33,666 nt of DNA from Legionellales bacterium UBA2469 (lineage in GTDB: Bacteria; Pseudomonadota; Gammaproteobacteria; Legionellales; Legionellaceae): contig DDPL01000051.1 in the NCBI GenBank assembly GCA_002342175.1, forward strand, positions 1-33,666, read 5' to 3'. Position numbers and translations under genes: made by a program. This document shows, piece after piece, positions 7,994-16,663 of the stretch; within the stretch, counting starts at the first letter, position 1, and each line of letters opens with the position of its first letter. The notes beneath the pieces are model-generated. The model saw only the letters and a list, made by a program, of their open reading frames with translations. It had not been told where the DNA came from and did not search any database.

Positions 7994-10105
7994 CTAATCA
8001 TCCAAAGACACTAGCATATAACACTGATGAATTTTAAGATCCCGTTTAAAATCCATATCAATGGTTTTATGGCTCATATTGGTCACATAAGCATATTCTT
8101 TAACACGCTCGTCTAACTTAAATGTTCTTAAATGCGTCGAGAAATAGAGTCTTCCACCTGGCACCAAATGACGCATCGCAAAACGAATCATTGGTTCATG
8201 ATCGCGTTGAATGTCTAAAGTACCCTGCATTCGTTTGGAATTTGAAAAACTTGGCGCATCCATATAAATCACATCAAATTTATCATGAGTGGTTTTTAAC
8301 CACTCCATCACTTCGGATTGAATAAATTCATGCTTCGCCAAGGGAAGTTGATTTAAAGTAAAATTATCTTTTGCCCAATTTAAATAGGTATTTGATAAAT
8401 CGACATTGGTGGTTACGGCACCACTTAAGGCGGCATGCACGCTCGCTGTTCCTGTGTAACAAAATAAATTTAAAAACCGCGTTTGGGGTTTTAAATGAGC
8501 AAATTCTAAACGTAAGAGTCGATGATCTAAAAAGATGCCCGTATCCAGATAATCATGTAAATTTAAATAAAATTTTGCAAAACCTTCGCGAGCAATGATA
8601 CGTTCTTTTTTATCATCATGTTTTTGATACTGTTCGATCTTTTGCGGTTTTCTTTGCTTGACGACGATTTTATTTGGTGACACACCAAAAATCTCAGGAA
8701 CCACAGCCATCACATCCAATCGTCGCATCGAAGCCACATGCTCCGGAACGCTTTTGGGAGGCATATATTCTTGTAACACCAAATACTCGCCATATTTATC
8801 AATGGCAAAAGCATACTCTGGCAAATCTGCATCATAAACACGATAGCACTCAATTCCTTGACGTTCAGCCCATTTTTTCAGATTTTGGACGTTTTTTCGA
8901 AGTCGATTGGCGAACATTTGTGCCGATTCACTTATTTTTTGGGGCCCCGCATGACGCAACTGGTTGGTTTCATCTAGGCGCACGCAATATAACTGACAAG
9001 GAAGTGCACCGTTATAAAAAGAATAGTTTTTATGAGAACGCAATCCCAATGCTTTGGCCAACATTGGATCACTGGTCAAAAGACCAGCCTCCCAACCTTG
9101 AAAATCTTTATGCAAAACTTCTCCAATTTCTTGATACAATGGAATTAACTCCATTTGCTCACCCAAACGTTCTCCATATGGTGGATTCATTAAAATCAAA
9201 CCTTTTTCATGCAAGCGTTTTGAGTTCCGAATCGGTTGGTGCCCCCAAGAAATATAACTATCAACATCTGCACGTCTTGCGTTAGCCTTAGCATAGTCAA
9301 GTACACGTCGATTTGCATCACTGCCAAATAACCGAATATCCAAATGGCGTCGCTGTGCATGTGCGTTTTTTCGACATTCTTCCCAAAGCAATGGATTATG
9401 CAGTAACCAAGCGCTAAAACCTTGATCATCTCTTAATAAACCCGGCGCCATTCGCAATGCAATCATAGCAGCTTCAATCACAATAGTGCCACTGCCACAC
9501 ATTAAGTCTGCAAAATGTCCCCCTTGAGAAACAATCTGTGGCCAATTCATGCGCCATAACAATCCTGCGGCTACATTCTCTTTCAATGGTGCAGCGCCCT
9601 GTTCAAGACGATAGCCCCGTTGGTGTAAACTATGTCCTACCAAATCCAAACTCACTGTTACTTGATCATGTTTCAAATACGCATGAACTTGAACATTTGC
9701 ATCGCGTTTGTCAATTTGGGGACGTTGTCCTGATAATGTTCTAAAATGATCGACAATGGCGTCTTTGACGACTTGCGCCGAATACATTTCATTACGCAAT
9801 TCTTCTGAAATACCATGAAACTGAACTTTTAAAGTCTGTTCCCCAGAAAAAACAGTTTGCCATGGAAATTGATGACACGTTTGATACAAATCTTGAGATT
9901 TCGATGCCGGTCCATTGAAGAGAACTAAATGCACGCGATTGGCCAATCTTGACCATAAAGCAATTTGATAAATCGTTTCTAAACTCGCATCGCCATACAC
10001 GCCTTGTGGATTATTTTTAACATTTTCTAAACCCAACGCTTCTAATTCAAGGGTTAATAAATTCTCTAAGCCCTTGGGGCAACTGACAAAAATCGGAAAT
10101 AACAT
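7994..10105 (-). CDS. rlmL: Bifunctional 23S rRNA methyltransferase RlmKL (m2G2445 / m7G2069)
   Basis: This fused enzyme methylates two guanines of 23S rRNA. Order along the protein: a THUMP-type N-terminal region (from MLFPIFVSCPKGLENLL), the RlmL methyltransferase with ADLMCGSGTIVIEAA (SAM site) and NPPYGERLG (catalytic), then the RlmK half with FLNLFCYTGTASVHAA and MDAPSFSNSKRM. The longest frame starts at a TTG (10186), but the ATG at 10105 begins exactly where the family begins and has an AGGT ribosome site; it gives 703 residues, close to the E. coli length. It is transcribed leftwards, divergent from rsmA. Confidence 0.95.
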   Translation of the reverse strand: MLFPIFVSCPKGLENLLTLELEALGLENVKNNPQGVYGDASLETIYQIALWSRLANRVHLVLFNGPASKSQDLYQTCHQFPWQTVFSGEQTLKVQFHGISEELRNEMYSAQVVKDAIVDHFRTLSGQRPQIDKRDANVQVHAYLKHDQVTVSLDLVGHSLHQRGYRLEQGAAPLKENVAAGLLWRMNWPQIVSQGGHFADLMCGSGTIVIEAAMIALRMAPGLLRDDQGFSAWLLHNPLLWEECRKNAHAQRRHLDIRLFGSDANRRVLDYAKANARRADVDSYISWGHQPIRNSKRLHEKGLILMNPPYGERLGEQMELIPLYQEIGEVLHKDFQGWEAGLLTSDPMLAKALGLRSHKNYSFYNGALPCQLYCVRLDETNQLRHAGPQKISESAQMFANRLRKNVQNLKKWAERQGIECYRVYDADLPEYAFAIDKYGEYLVLQEYMPPKSVPEHVASMRRLDVMAVVPEIFGVSPNKIVVKQRKPQKIEQYQKHDDKKERIIAREGFAKFYLNLHDYLDTGIFLDHRLLRLEFAHLKPQTRFLNLFCYTGTASVHAALSGAVTTNVDLSNTYLNWAKDNFTLNQLPLAKHEFIQSEVMEWLKTTHDKFDVIYMDAPSFSNSKRMQGTLDIQRDHEPMIRFAMRHLVPGGRLYFSTHLRTFKLDERVKEYAYVTNMSHKTIDMDFKRDLKIHQCYMLVSLDD

Positions 10106-10132
10106 GTTTGGTGACCTAAAATATTTTGAGCA

Positions 10133-10138
10133 ATTATA
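10133..10138 (-). promoter_or_regulatory. -10 element of rlmKL
   Basis: A perfect TATAAT on the minus strand is followed by a start near 10126 and the ATG at 10105. This places transcription start after the upstream TTG at 10186 and supports the shorter reading frame. The -35 is weak. Confidence 0.45.
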
Positions 10139-10228
10139 GCCTAATTTGCAGGGAAAAAGGAGTGAATTTGCTTGAAAATCTTCCAAAACTTAGCGAAAAT
10201 ATGTCATGATTTTAGCAGGTAGACGTTC

Positions 10229-10993
10229 ATGATATTCGCACGGAAAAGATTTGGGCAAAATTTCTTAGAAAATACATTTGTGATTGAACAAATCATTCAT
10301 GCATTTCATCTCCAACCACAAGACCATGTTATTGAAATTGGTCCTGGTCGAGGTGCACTTACCCAATATCTTTTACAAGCCCTCGATAATCTCACAGTCA
10401 TTGAAATTGACCGCGACTTATTCGCAAAATTACAACACTTTCCAAATGCACATAAATTAACAGGTATTTGTGAAGATGTTTTAAATGTTGATTTTAGCCA
10501 ATTTCCACCTCCATTACGAATTATCGGCAATTTACCCTATAATATTTCAACACCCTTAATGTTCCACCTCTTATCTTTTCGGCAACATATTCAAGACATG
10601 ATGTTTATGCTACAAAAAGAAGTGGTTGAACGCATCATGGCCCAACCCGGCGATTCTCATTATGGTCGTTTAAGTGTTATGTTCCAAAGCTACTGTGACG
10701 CAGAAAAAATCATTGATGTGCCACCTGAATGCTTCAACCCAGCCCCAAAAGTTGACTCCGCAGTCATTTACTTAGCTCCCAAAAAAAATGCGCCTAAGAT
10801 TGCATTCGAAACCCTAGAAACCATCGTTAGCCAAGCATTTGGAATGCGTCGAAAAACATTGTCCAATAATTTTAAGTCTTTTTTTTCAGCCGAGGATTGG
10901 GAACATATCGGCATTGATCCCAGTCGACGCGCGCAAGATCTTTCTTTAAACGAATTTGAGAATATAGCTGCATACACCACAAAAATAAACTAG
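10229..10993 (+). CDS. rsmA: 16S rRNA dimethyladenosine transferase RsmA (KsgA)
   Basis: RsmA dimethylates A1518 and A1519 in helix 45 of 16S rRNA during small-subunit assembly. The 254-residue product starts MIFARKRFGQNFLEN, the family's typical opening, and has VIEIGPGRGALTQYLL (SAM binding), the acidic IEIDRDL loop, the catalytic NLPYNIST, and the C-terminal PAPKVDSAV and FGMRRKTLSNN segments. Length is normal. A possible promoter (TTGAAA at 10172-10177, 17 bp, GAAAAT at 10195-10200) lies in the divergent gap with rlmKL. It leads a rightward group with the TraI_2-like gene and apaH, the latter often near rsmA in gammaproteobacteria. Confidence 0.96.
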   Translation: MIFARKRFGQNFLENTFVIEQIIHAFHLQPQDHVIEIGPGRGALTQYLLQALDNLTVIEIDRDLFAKLQHFPNAHKLTGICEDVLNVDFSQFPPPLRIIGNLPYNISTPLMFHLLSFRQHIQDMMFMLQKEVVERIMAQPGDSHYGRLSVMFQSYCDAEKIIDVPPECFNPAPKVDSAVIYLAPKKNAPKIAFETLETIVSQAFGMRRKTLSNNFKSFFSAEDWEHIGIDPSRRAQDLSLNEFENIAAYTTKIN

Positions 10994-11024
10994 ACTTGTA
11001 ATAGTACCCAATAGGAGATAATGA

Positions 11025-12332
11025 TTGTTCGACCAACAAAAAAGATTCTCACAAAAAAATGTGACTCGGGCCAAACTTCATGCTGTTTTGCCCCCAGAAT
11101 CGTTGCTGGCCGAAGATAGACGTCAAGGATGTATCAAAAATATTGAAATGCACCTAGGACTTCCGCCTAAACGGTATCAACAAATGGTGTTGCCCCTCCT
11201 AAAAGAGGTGGCTGCCGGTTGTCAATTATTACCTTCAAATCAACACCCTTTTTATACCCAATCCGGAGGACTGCTGGATTATGCATTGTTTCGCGCAAAA
11301 TCAGCCATTATGTTATTCCGCTTGATTGCACTTCCCCCTGATACTGTTCAACTCTCTGAGGAACAATCCTTATGGGCTTATGTCCTTTTATCGGCCTCTC
11401 TTTTACGCGGTATGGGAACGATTTGTACACACTTCAGTATAGATTTACATAATCAAAGCGGAAACCGCCTAGGCACTTGGAATCCTCTTTGGGAACGGTT
11501 TGTTGATCGTGGCGATTTTTATCATATTCATGAGATTCCAGAGCCATTAGATGAACTTTGCCCCCACGTTACTCCTTTAATTGCCAGACTTTGGATGCCA
11601 CAAAATGGCTTTAGTTGGATTTCTAGTCATCAGGAAGCATTATTGTCTTGGCTAAAGATGCTACAAGAAGAAACCGAAGGTTTAAGTATGTTGGAAGCCA
11701 TTCTGGAGCGCGCAGAAGCACTTGCTTGGCAAGAATTATCGGAGTTGATGTTAGCTCATGGCGCCCACGATAAATTACACATCGATGCCCGTACACCCTC
11801 CTTTATTGATGCCCCAATGACCGATAATTTAGAACTGCAAAGAATCGGTTTGGAATTCATCAAATGGCTTAACGAGGCTATTGCTCGAGGCCAAATGATG
11901 ATTAATCAATCACCGCTCATTGCCCAGACCAACGGTATTTTATTATCATCAGAAGCATTTAAATGGTTTTTACAACACCACCCTCATTTTAAAAATTGGC
12001 GCTTAATTCAAAAAGCGGTGATGAGTTTAAACATTCATATTAAAGATGACCAGAATTTACAAACACACAATCGTCAAAAATCCGAAAATGATGGCATCCT
12101 CATTCATAAACTTGGGGTCTTACTGCCCAAAGAAGTCTTATGCAGACAAGTCCAGCAAAATCTTAATTTTAGAATCAAGAGTATGGCTCTAACGCAAAAA
12201 CAAAATTGGGAAAACTTCGTTCATGGTAAAGAAATTCAACAAGATTTTCTCAATAAACGACTGAATGCAGAAGGTCAGTGGGAAACCTATGAGAACAGCC
12301 CTGAGCTATCTCCAGGAAGAAAAAATGGCTAA
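11025..12332 (+). CDS. TraI_2/MobH-like domain protein lacking the HD metal motif
   Basis: The N-terminal half resembles the TraI_2 domain found at the start of MobH-type relaxases of integrating conjugative elements: VLPPESLLAEDRRQGCI, MHLGLPPKRYQQMVLPLL, then GGLLDYALFRAKSAIMLFRL. Relaxases have His residues around GGLL-x-H and an HD pair further on; here these are replaced (Tyr after GGLLD, no HD in the ASLLRGMGTICTHF stretch). No relaxase C-terminal domain follows; the rest is unrecognised. At 435 residues between rsmA and apaH it looks like a chromosomal protein, not conjugation machinery. The start is a TTG with a GGAG site 8 bp upstream; an ATG 4 bp earlier opens only a 31-codon frame. 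Function unknown. Confidence 0.7.
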   Translation: MFDQQKRFSQKNVTRAKLHAVLPPESLLAEDRRQGCIKNIEMHLGLPPKRYQQMVLPLLKEVAAGCQLLPSNQHPFYTQSGGLLDYALFRAKSAIMLFRLIALPPDTVQLSEEQSLWAYVLLSASLLRGMGTICTHFSIDLHNQSGNRLGTWNPLWERFVDRGDFYHIHEIPEPLDELCPHVTPLIARLWMPQNGFSWISSHQEALLSWLKMLQEETEGLSMLEAILERAEALAWQELSELMLAHGAHDKLHIDARTPSFIDAPMTDNLELQRIGLEFIKWLNEAIARGQMMINQSPLIAQTNGILLSSEAFKWFLQHHPHFKNWRLIQKAVMSLNIHIKDDQNLQTHNRQKSENDGILIHKLGVLLPKEVLCRQVQQNLNFRIKSMALTQKQNWENFVHGKEIQQDFLNKRLNAEGQWETYENSPELSPGRKNG

Positions 12333-13122
12333 TTATGCCATCGGTGATTTACAGGGTCATTTAACCCCCTTAAAACGTTTATTAGATAAAATTAAATACG
12401 AACCCACACAGGACACGCTGTGGTTTGTAGGCGATCTCGTCAATCGTGGTCCTGAATCCTTAGAGACATTACGTTTTATCAAATCACTCCCCTCAACAAC
12501 AAAAGTTGTTTTAGGCAATCATGATTTATATCTCCTTCAAGTTCTATATTCAAAAACCCCCAAGCGCTATCAAGATACTCTCGATGAGATTTTAAATGCA
12601 CCTGACAAAGATGAGCTTAGTCATTGGTTACGCCGCCTACCCTTTTGTCATTATGATGAAAAAATCAATGTATTCATGGCCCATGCTGGCCTTGCGCCCA
12701 TCTGGACCATACAAAAAGCACTGCAACTTGGACAAGAATTAGAACAGATCTGCCGTACCGATGCGTTTTTCGAGTGGATGAACCTATATTTTAATCCACA
12801 CCCCCACCAATGGAGCGATGGGCTCCATGGGCTCCCACGCTGGCAAATCATCGGTGATTATTTTACGCGCATGCGATTTACCCTGAAAGATGGCAGTTTA
12901 GATTGGCGTTCGCATGATCGCGTTAGCCATGCCCCTGAAGGTTGTTACCCGTGGTATGCCTGTCCGGCTCGACAAAACTGGGACGCCACGATTGTTTTTG
13001 GGCACTGGGCATCATTACTGGGAAAAACAGGATTCACTCATTTTCAAGCAGTGGATACAGGATGCCATTGGGGTGGTCATTTAATTGCATTAAATCTTGA
13101 AACACTTCAAAGAACCTTTTAA
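12325..13122 (+). CDS. apaH: Symmetrical bis(5'-nucleosyl)-tetraphosphatase ApaH
   Basis: ApaH hydrolyses diadenosine tetraphosphate to two ADP and can remove Np4 caps from RNA. Metallophosphatase motifs are in order: GDLQGH, GDLVNRGPES, LGNHD, then FMAHAG and VFGHWAS. The longest frame begins at 12265, but the ATG at 12325 has a GGAAG ribosome site directly upstream and begins MANYAIGDLQGH like the family, giving 265 residues. It overlaps the end of the TraI_2-like gene by 8 bp, so the two are probably translated from one message. Confidence 0.94.
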   Translation: MANYAIGDLQGHLTPLKRLLDKIKYEPTQDTLWFVGDLVNRGPESLETLRFIKSLPSTTKVVLGNHDLYLLQVLYSKTPKRYQDTLDEILNAPDKDELSHWLRRLPFCHYDEKINVFMAHAGLAPIWTIQKALQLGQELEQICRTDAFFEWMNLYFNPHPHQWSDGLHGLPRWQIIGDYFTRMRFTLKDGSLDWRSHDRVSHAPEGCYPWYACPARQNWDATIVFGHWASLLGKTGFTHFQAVDTGCHWGGHLIALNLETLQRTF

Positions 13123-13142
13123 TTTTCATTTGGTTCGTCTCA

Positions 13143-13151
13143 TGCTAAAAT
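13143..13151 (+). promoter_or_regulatory. Extended -10 promoter of map
   Basis: TGC-TAAAAT fits an extended -10 element; a weak TTTTCA lies upstream at 13125-13130. Transcription would start near 13158, about 23 nt before the map start codon. Confidence 0.45.
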
Positions 13152-13180
13152 AGTCACAATTTTATAGACCTCGGTTTAAT

Positions 13181-13975
13181 ATGATTACCATTAAAACGCC
13201 AGAGCAAATTGAAGATATGCGCATTGCAGGACGCTTAACGGGACAAGTTCTACAAGCCGTCAATGGCATTATTGAGCCTGGCATTACCACCATGGACATT
13301 GAAAAGTTCTGTGAAGATTATATTGTCAATGTCTTAGGGGCCAAACCAGGCAGTAAAGGGCAATATGGTTATCCCTATTGTGTCAACACATCCGTTAATC
13401 ATGTCATATGCCATGGTATGCCGTCTGATAAACAAAAACTATTGCCACATGACATCGTCAATGTTGATATCACAGTTATCTACAATGGTTTTTATGGTGA
13501 CAGCAGTAAAATGTTTTGTATTGGTGAACCACAACCGTTTGCCAAGCGTCTAGTTGATACCACGCAGCAAGCCCTCTATGCCGGCATTAAAACCGTTAAA
13601 CCAGGGGTTACATTAGGCGATATTGGACATGCCATTCAAAGTGTAGCAGAACGACAAGGCTATTCTGTGGTACGCGAATATTGTGGACATGGTATTGGAC
13701 AAAAAATGCATGAAGACCCACAAGTTCTTCATTATGGACGTCCTGGGCAAGGTGCCGTTATTGAAGAAGGCATGACATTTACGATTGAACCGATGATTAA
13801 CCAAGGTAAAGCGGATGTGAAACATCTGCAAAAAGGCGGCTGGATGATTGCGGTGACAAAAGATAGAAAACTCTCGGCGCAATGGGAGCATACGATCCTA
13901 GTTACCCCTACAGGTTATGATATTTTGACCTGGCGTGAAGAAGAAGAGGGAATGATTAAGAAAGTAGATGGTTAA
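13181..13975 (+). CDS. map: Methionine aminopeptidase, type I
   Basis: Map removes the N-terminal methionine from new proteins. The 264 residues match type I enzymes in length and order. The metal ligands are Asp96 and Asp107 (NVDITVIYNGFYGDSS), His170 (CGHGIGQKMHEDP), Glu203 (FTIEPM) and Glu236 (QWEHT); His79 of CHGMP lies in the substrate pocket. It starts after its own extended -10 promoter and ends before a hairpin, so it seems to be a single-gene unit. It is not next to rpsB, its usual neighbour in many bacteria. Confidence 0.96.
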   Translation: MITIKTPEQIEDMRIAGRLTGQVLQAVNGIIEPGITTMDIEKFCEDYIVNVLGAKPGSKGQYGYPYCVNTSVNHVICHGMPSDKQKLLPHDIVNVDITVIYNGFYGDSSKMFCIGEPQPFAKRLVDTTQQALYAGIKTVKPGVTLGDIGHAIQSVAERQGYSVVREYCGHGIGQKMHEDPQVLHYGRPGQGAVIEEGMTFTIEPMINQGKADVKHLQKGGWMIAVTKDRKLSAQWEHTILVTPTGYDILTWREEEEGMIKKVDG

Positions 13976-13986
13976 TTAATCTTTAG

Positions 13987-14007
13987 AAATCATCCCCGTG
14001 ATTTTTT
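13987..14007 (+). terminator. Rho-independent terminator after map
   Basis: AAATCA (13987-13992), a TCCCCG loop and TGATTT (13999-14004), running into a six-T stretch. It separates map from the convergent FAH-family gene. The stem is short (6 bp). Confidence 0.55.
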
Positions 14008-14009
14008 AA

Positions 14010-14642
14010 TCATAACCACTGAACACCGTATGCGTAGTTTCCCCAGCAAATCTCTGCGATGGCTCCATGAGATATGGACGACACCCCTGCCGGCGTTCCA
14101 GTATAAATAATATCTCCAGCTTTAAGTGGAAAAAATTGGCTGATATACACCAACAACGCTACAGGCTGCATCATCATATCGGCTCCTTTGGCTAATTGAC
14201 GAACCGTGCCATTCAAGGACATCTGAAAATCCGTCTCTAAATAATGGCAAAATTGGTGGACAGGAATCCAAGGCCCCATAATCGCTGCATCTTGAAATAC
14301 TTTTGCAGTGGTCCAGGGATGGCCTTGTTTTTTTAAAGCTGTCTGGCGCGTTCTTAGTGTCATATCAAGCCCCAATGTCACATCAGAAATAGCATTTTGT
14401 GCCGTTTCGATATTCATGCGATATCCATCCTGAGCGACACGAAAAACGATTTCACATTCCGGTTGAACCGCGCTATCTCCATCTGGAAAATTTACATCGA
14501 TTTGCTCACCCCAATTAGAGACTTGTTTTAAAACACTTGCTGGTTTTAAAAACAATACCGGTTTATCTGGAACGATATCGCCAAGTTCTTTGGCATGATC
14601 TAAATAATTTTTTCCCACACAGATGATTTTATCAATTGACAT
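14010..14642 (-). CDS. Fumarylacetoacetate hydrolase (FAH) family protein, YcgM-like
   Basis: This is a single-domain FAH-fold enzyme of about 210 residues. KIICVGKNYLDHAKEL opens the fold, PECEIVFRV carries the Glu-x-Glu metal ligands, LGLDMTLRTRQ follows and GDIIYTGTPAGV is the family's C-terminal signature. Members hydrolyse C-C bonds in acylpyruvates or decarboxylate oxaloacetate; which applies here cannot be told. The ATG at 14642 is preferred over the GTG three codons upstream. It overlaps the dbpA stop by 11 bp, so the two are probably co-transcribed and translationally coupled. Confidence 0.87.
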   Translation of the reverse strand: MSIDKIICVGKNYLDHAKELGDIVPDKPVLFLKPASVLKQVSNWGEQIDVNFPDGDSAVQPECEIVFRVAQDGYRMNIETAQNAISDVTLGLDMTLRTRQTALKKQGHPWTTAKVFQDAAIMGPWIPVHQFCHYLETDFQMSLNGTVRQLAKGADMMMQPVALLVYISQFFPLKAGDIIYTGTPAGVSSISHGAIAEICWGNYAYGVQWL

Positions 14643-16053
14643 ATTCAACACCTATTTTTTTCCCTTTAATTTTTCCTTTTATAAAATGTTCATAGGCTTT
14701 TTTAGCTTGGCTTTTTTCGATGGCAACATAAGCATGTAAGGTTAAAATATCAATCTTTCCAATCATTTCAGATTTTAAACCAGCCTCTTTCGTTAATGCG
14801 CCTAAAATATCCCCAGGACGAATTTTATCTTTTCGACCTGCCATAAGGCGTAATGTCACCATATTTGGTGGTAAAACACCTCCCTCTGAAGGGGTTAAAG
14901 TATCAATTTTACGCCAGATCAATGACTCGCCCATCAACGCCTCAATAGCACATAAACGTTCTCCATCATTAACCGTTGTAATGCTCAAAGCAAGCCCCTT
15001 ACATCCTGCCCGCCCCGTTCGTCCAACGCGATGAACATGAACCTCAGGTTCAAACGCTACATCATAATTAATTACAGCCGGCAATTCGTTAATATCCAAC
15101 CCGCGCGCAGCAACATCTGTCGCGACTAAAATACGACGGCTATGATTGCTAAACTGAATCATCGCTTGATCGCGTTCAAATTGTTCCAAATCCCCATTCA
15201 GAACACACGCACTAAATCCCTCACGATTCAGTTGTGTTGCCACCTCTTGGGTTTTTTCTTTGGTATTACAAAAAATCAACGTTGATGAGGGTTGATAATG
15301 TGCCAATATTTTTTTTAAGACCGCATATTTTTCATTTTGGTTTTGCACTTCAATGAATGTCTGCTCAATATCTTGTTGAATAGTTTGTTCCTCAACTTTT
15401 ATTTCTTGCGGATTTTTCATAAATGTTTTAGCCAATTGTTTAATGGCTGTGGTAAACGTCGCTGAAAATAATAAGGTTTGCCTTTTAGATGGACAATGTT
15501 GCAAAACTTGCTGAATGGATTCAAGAAATCCCATATCTAACATACGGTCTGCTTCATCCAAAACGACGGTATTCACTTGGGAAAGCACCAATGTTTGATG
15601 TAACAAATGTTTTAAAACACGCCCAGGTGTTCCAATGATAACATGCGCTCCGTGCCTTAAAGAATCATATTGCGGTCTGATGGGCATTCCACCGGATAAA
15701 TTTAAGATTTTTACATTTGGCAACTGTCGTGCTAGACGTCGAAGAACTTGACTGATTTGTTCAGCAAGTTCTCGAGTGGGACAAAGCACCAGCGCTTGAG
15801 GTGATGTTCTTTCGATTTTCAATTGTTGCAGGATATTTAATCCAAAGGCGACTGTTTTACCACTACCTGTTTGGGCTTGCGCGATAACATCCTTATGATT
15901 CAGCATTAAAGGTAAGCTCTGTGCTTGAATGGGTGTCATTTGCTGATAATTTAAAGAAAGTAGATTATTCAATAATTCTGGGCGCAACAAGAGGGCAGAA
16001 AAAGAGCATTCCTTTTTCAATCCAGGAAATTCTTTTTCTAAATGAGTATCCAT
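14632..16053 (-). CDS. dbpA: DEAD-box ATP-dependent RNA helicase DbpA
   Basis: DbpA is an RNA helicase that acts on 23S rRNA hairpin 92 during large-subunit assembly. Motifs in order: the Q motif (MTPIQAQSLPL), Walker A AQTGSGKT (60-67), PTRELAEQ, DEAD in VLDEADRMLDMGF, SAT, ARGLDI and HRVGRTGRAG. After the helicase core comes the specific DbpA RNA-binding domain (KIRPGDILGALTKEAGL, then IDILTLHAYVAIE and a GKIKGKK tail). This sets it apart from SrmB, RhlE or DeaD. Length, 473 residues, is normal. The gene is followed by an overlapping FAH-family gene. Confidence 0.94.
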   Translation of the reverse strand: MDTHLEKEFPGLKKECSFSALLLRPELLNNLLSLNYQQMTPIQAQSLPLMLNHKDVIAQAQTGSGKTVAFGLNILQQLKIERTSPQALVLCPTRELAEQISQVLRRLARQLPNVKILNLSGGMPIRPQYDSLRHGAHVIIGTPGRVLKHLLHQTLVLSQVNTVVLDEADRMLDMGFLESIQQVLQHCPSKRQTLLFSATFTTAIKQLAKTFMKNPQEIKVEEQTIQQDIEQTFIEVQNQNEKYAVLKKILAHYQPSSTLIFCNTKEKTQEVATQLNREGFSACVLNGDLEQFERDQAMIQFSNHSRRILVATDVAARGLDINELPAVINYDVAFEPEVHVHRVGRTGRAGCKGLALSITTVNDGERLCAIEALMGESLIWRKIDTLTPSEGGVLPPNMVTLRLMAGRKDKIRPGDILGALTKEAGLKSEMIGKIDILTLHAYVAIEKSQAKKAYEHFIKGKIKGKKIGVEYVN

Positions 16054-16082
16054 TTGAGTCTATGAGATAAGAAACGAAACAT

Positions 16083-16091
16083 ATTTTAACA
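16083..16091 (-). promoter_or_regulatory. Extended -10 promoter of dbpA
   Basis: On the minus strand TGT-TAAAAT is preceded by TTGGTT 16 bp before the hexamer. Transcription would start near 16076, about 22 nt before the ATG. Confidence 0.45.
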
Positions 16092-16160
16092 TGCATTGTA
16101 ATAAAACCAAATTCACGATAATGCTATCACGACGAACATTGATTTTTTTATTTGCGCATT

Positions 16161-16388
16161 CTAGAATCCAGAAATTTTTTTTAGCTCTTGGAATCTTTTG
16201 CTCTCTCGTATTGAATCGATTCTTACATTTTCATTTATCGCATTGACATCGATTCCAACGATAATACGTTCTTCTATCTTCTCACCTTGCTTTTTGATAT
16301 TCTCCACAATCTTCAATGTTCTATCTCAGCGACCCGGTCTGTCATCCTTTAAACCAATACGACAATTCACAGTCGATAGTTCAGAGCG
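16161..16388 (-). pseudogene. Possible degraded coding remnant
   Basis: Read leftwards, this frame gives strongly protein-like sequence interrupted by one TGA: an ELSTVNCRIGLKDDRPGR stretch, the stop, then about 54 residues with KIVENIKKQGEKIEERIIV and VRIDSIRESKRFQELKK before a TAG. No start codon with a ribosome site precedes it. It overlaps in antisense an AT-rich forward frame whose product is low in complexity. I do not recognise a family. It could equally be a chance open frame. Confidence 0.3.
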
Positions 16389-16600
16389 TTAATTTTTTAG
16401 TCGATTCATTAAATGAACTTATTGAATGTTTAGGCCCCTTACTCACCATTCGTGTCATTGTGCCGGGAAATGGGGAGTATGATGGGACTAGAACAGAAAT
16501 ATCCTTACTGACCAAAGTAGAAGAATACCTGCGTGCTTTATCAACAAACAATTATTTAAACCTCATTTCTCTCATACTATTCGTCGGCGCCTTAATATGA
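16316..16600 (+). CDS. Small hypothetical protein with C-terminal hydrophobic segment
   Basis: This is a 94-residue forward frame with mixed, protein-like composition and a hydrophobic C-terminus (YLNLISLILFVGALI). No ribosome site precedes its ATG, no family is recognised, and it partly overlaps the leftward remnant. It may be the tail of a broken gene. The rest of 16054-16663 contains only the dbpA promoter and AT-rich sequence. Confidence 0.3.
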   Translation: MFYLSDPVCHPLNQYDNSQSIVQSVNFLVDSLNELIECLGPLLTIRVIVPGNGEYDGTRTEISLLTKVEEYLRALSTNNYLNLISLILFVGALI

Positions 16601-16663
16601 AACAAAGGATTTCTTGTGATTGAGTCATTATCCATCAAAATACAGTAAAAAATTAAATTTTTG

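Noticed and set aside
8674..9285. Long forward open frame (203 codons) antisense to rlmKL
   Set aside because: It lies wholly inside a clear RlmKL gene on the other strand, with no ribosome site and no family match; a shadow frame.
10306..10530. Leftward frame inside rsmA
   Set aside because: A reverse-strand shadow of a well-conserved gene without start signals.
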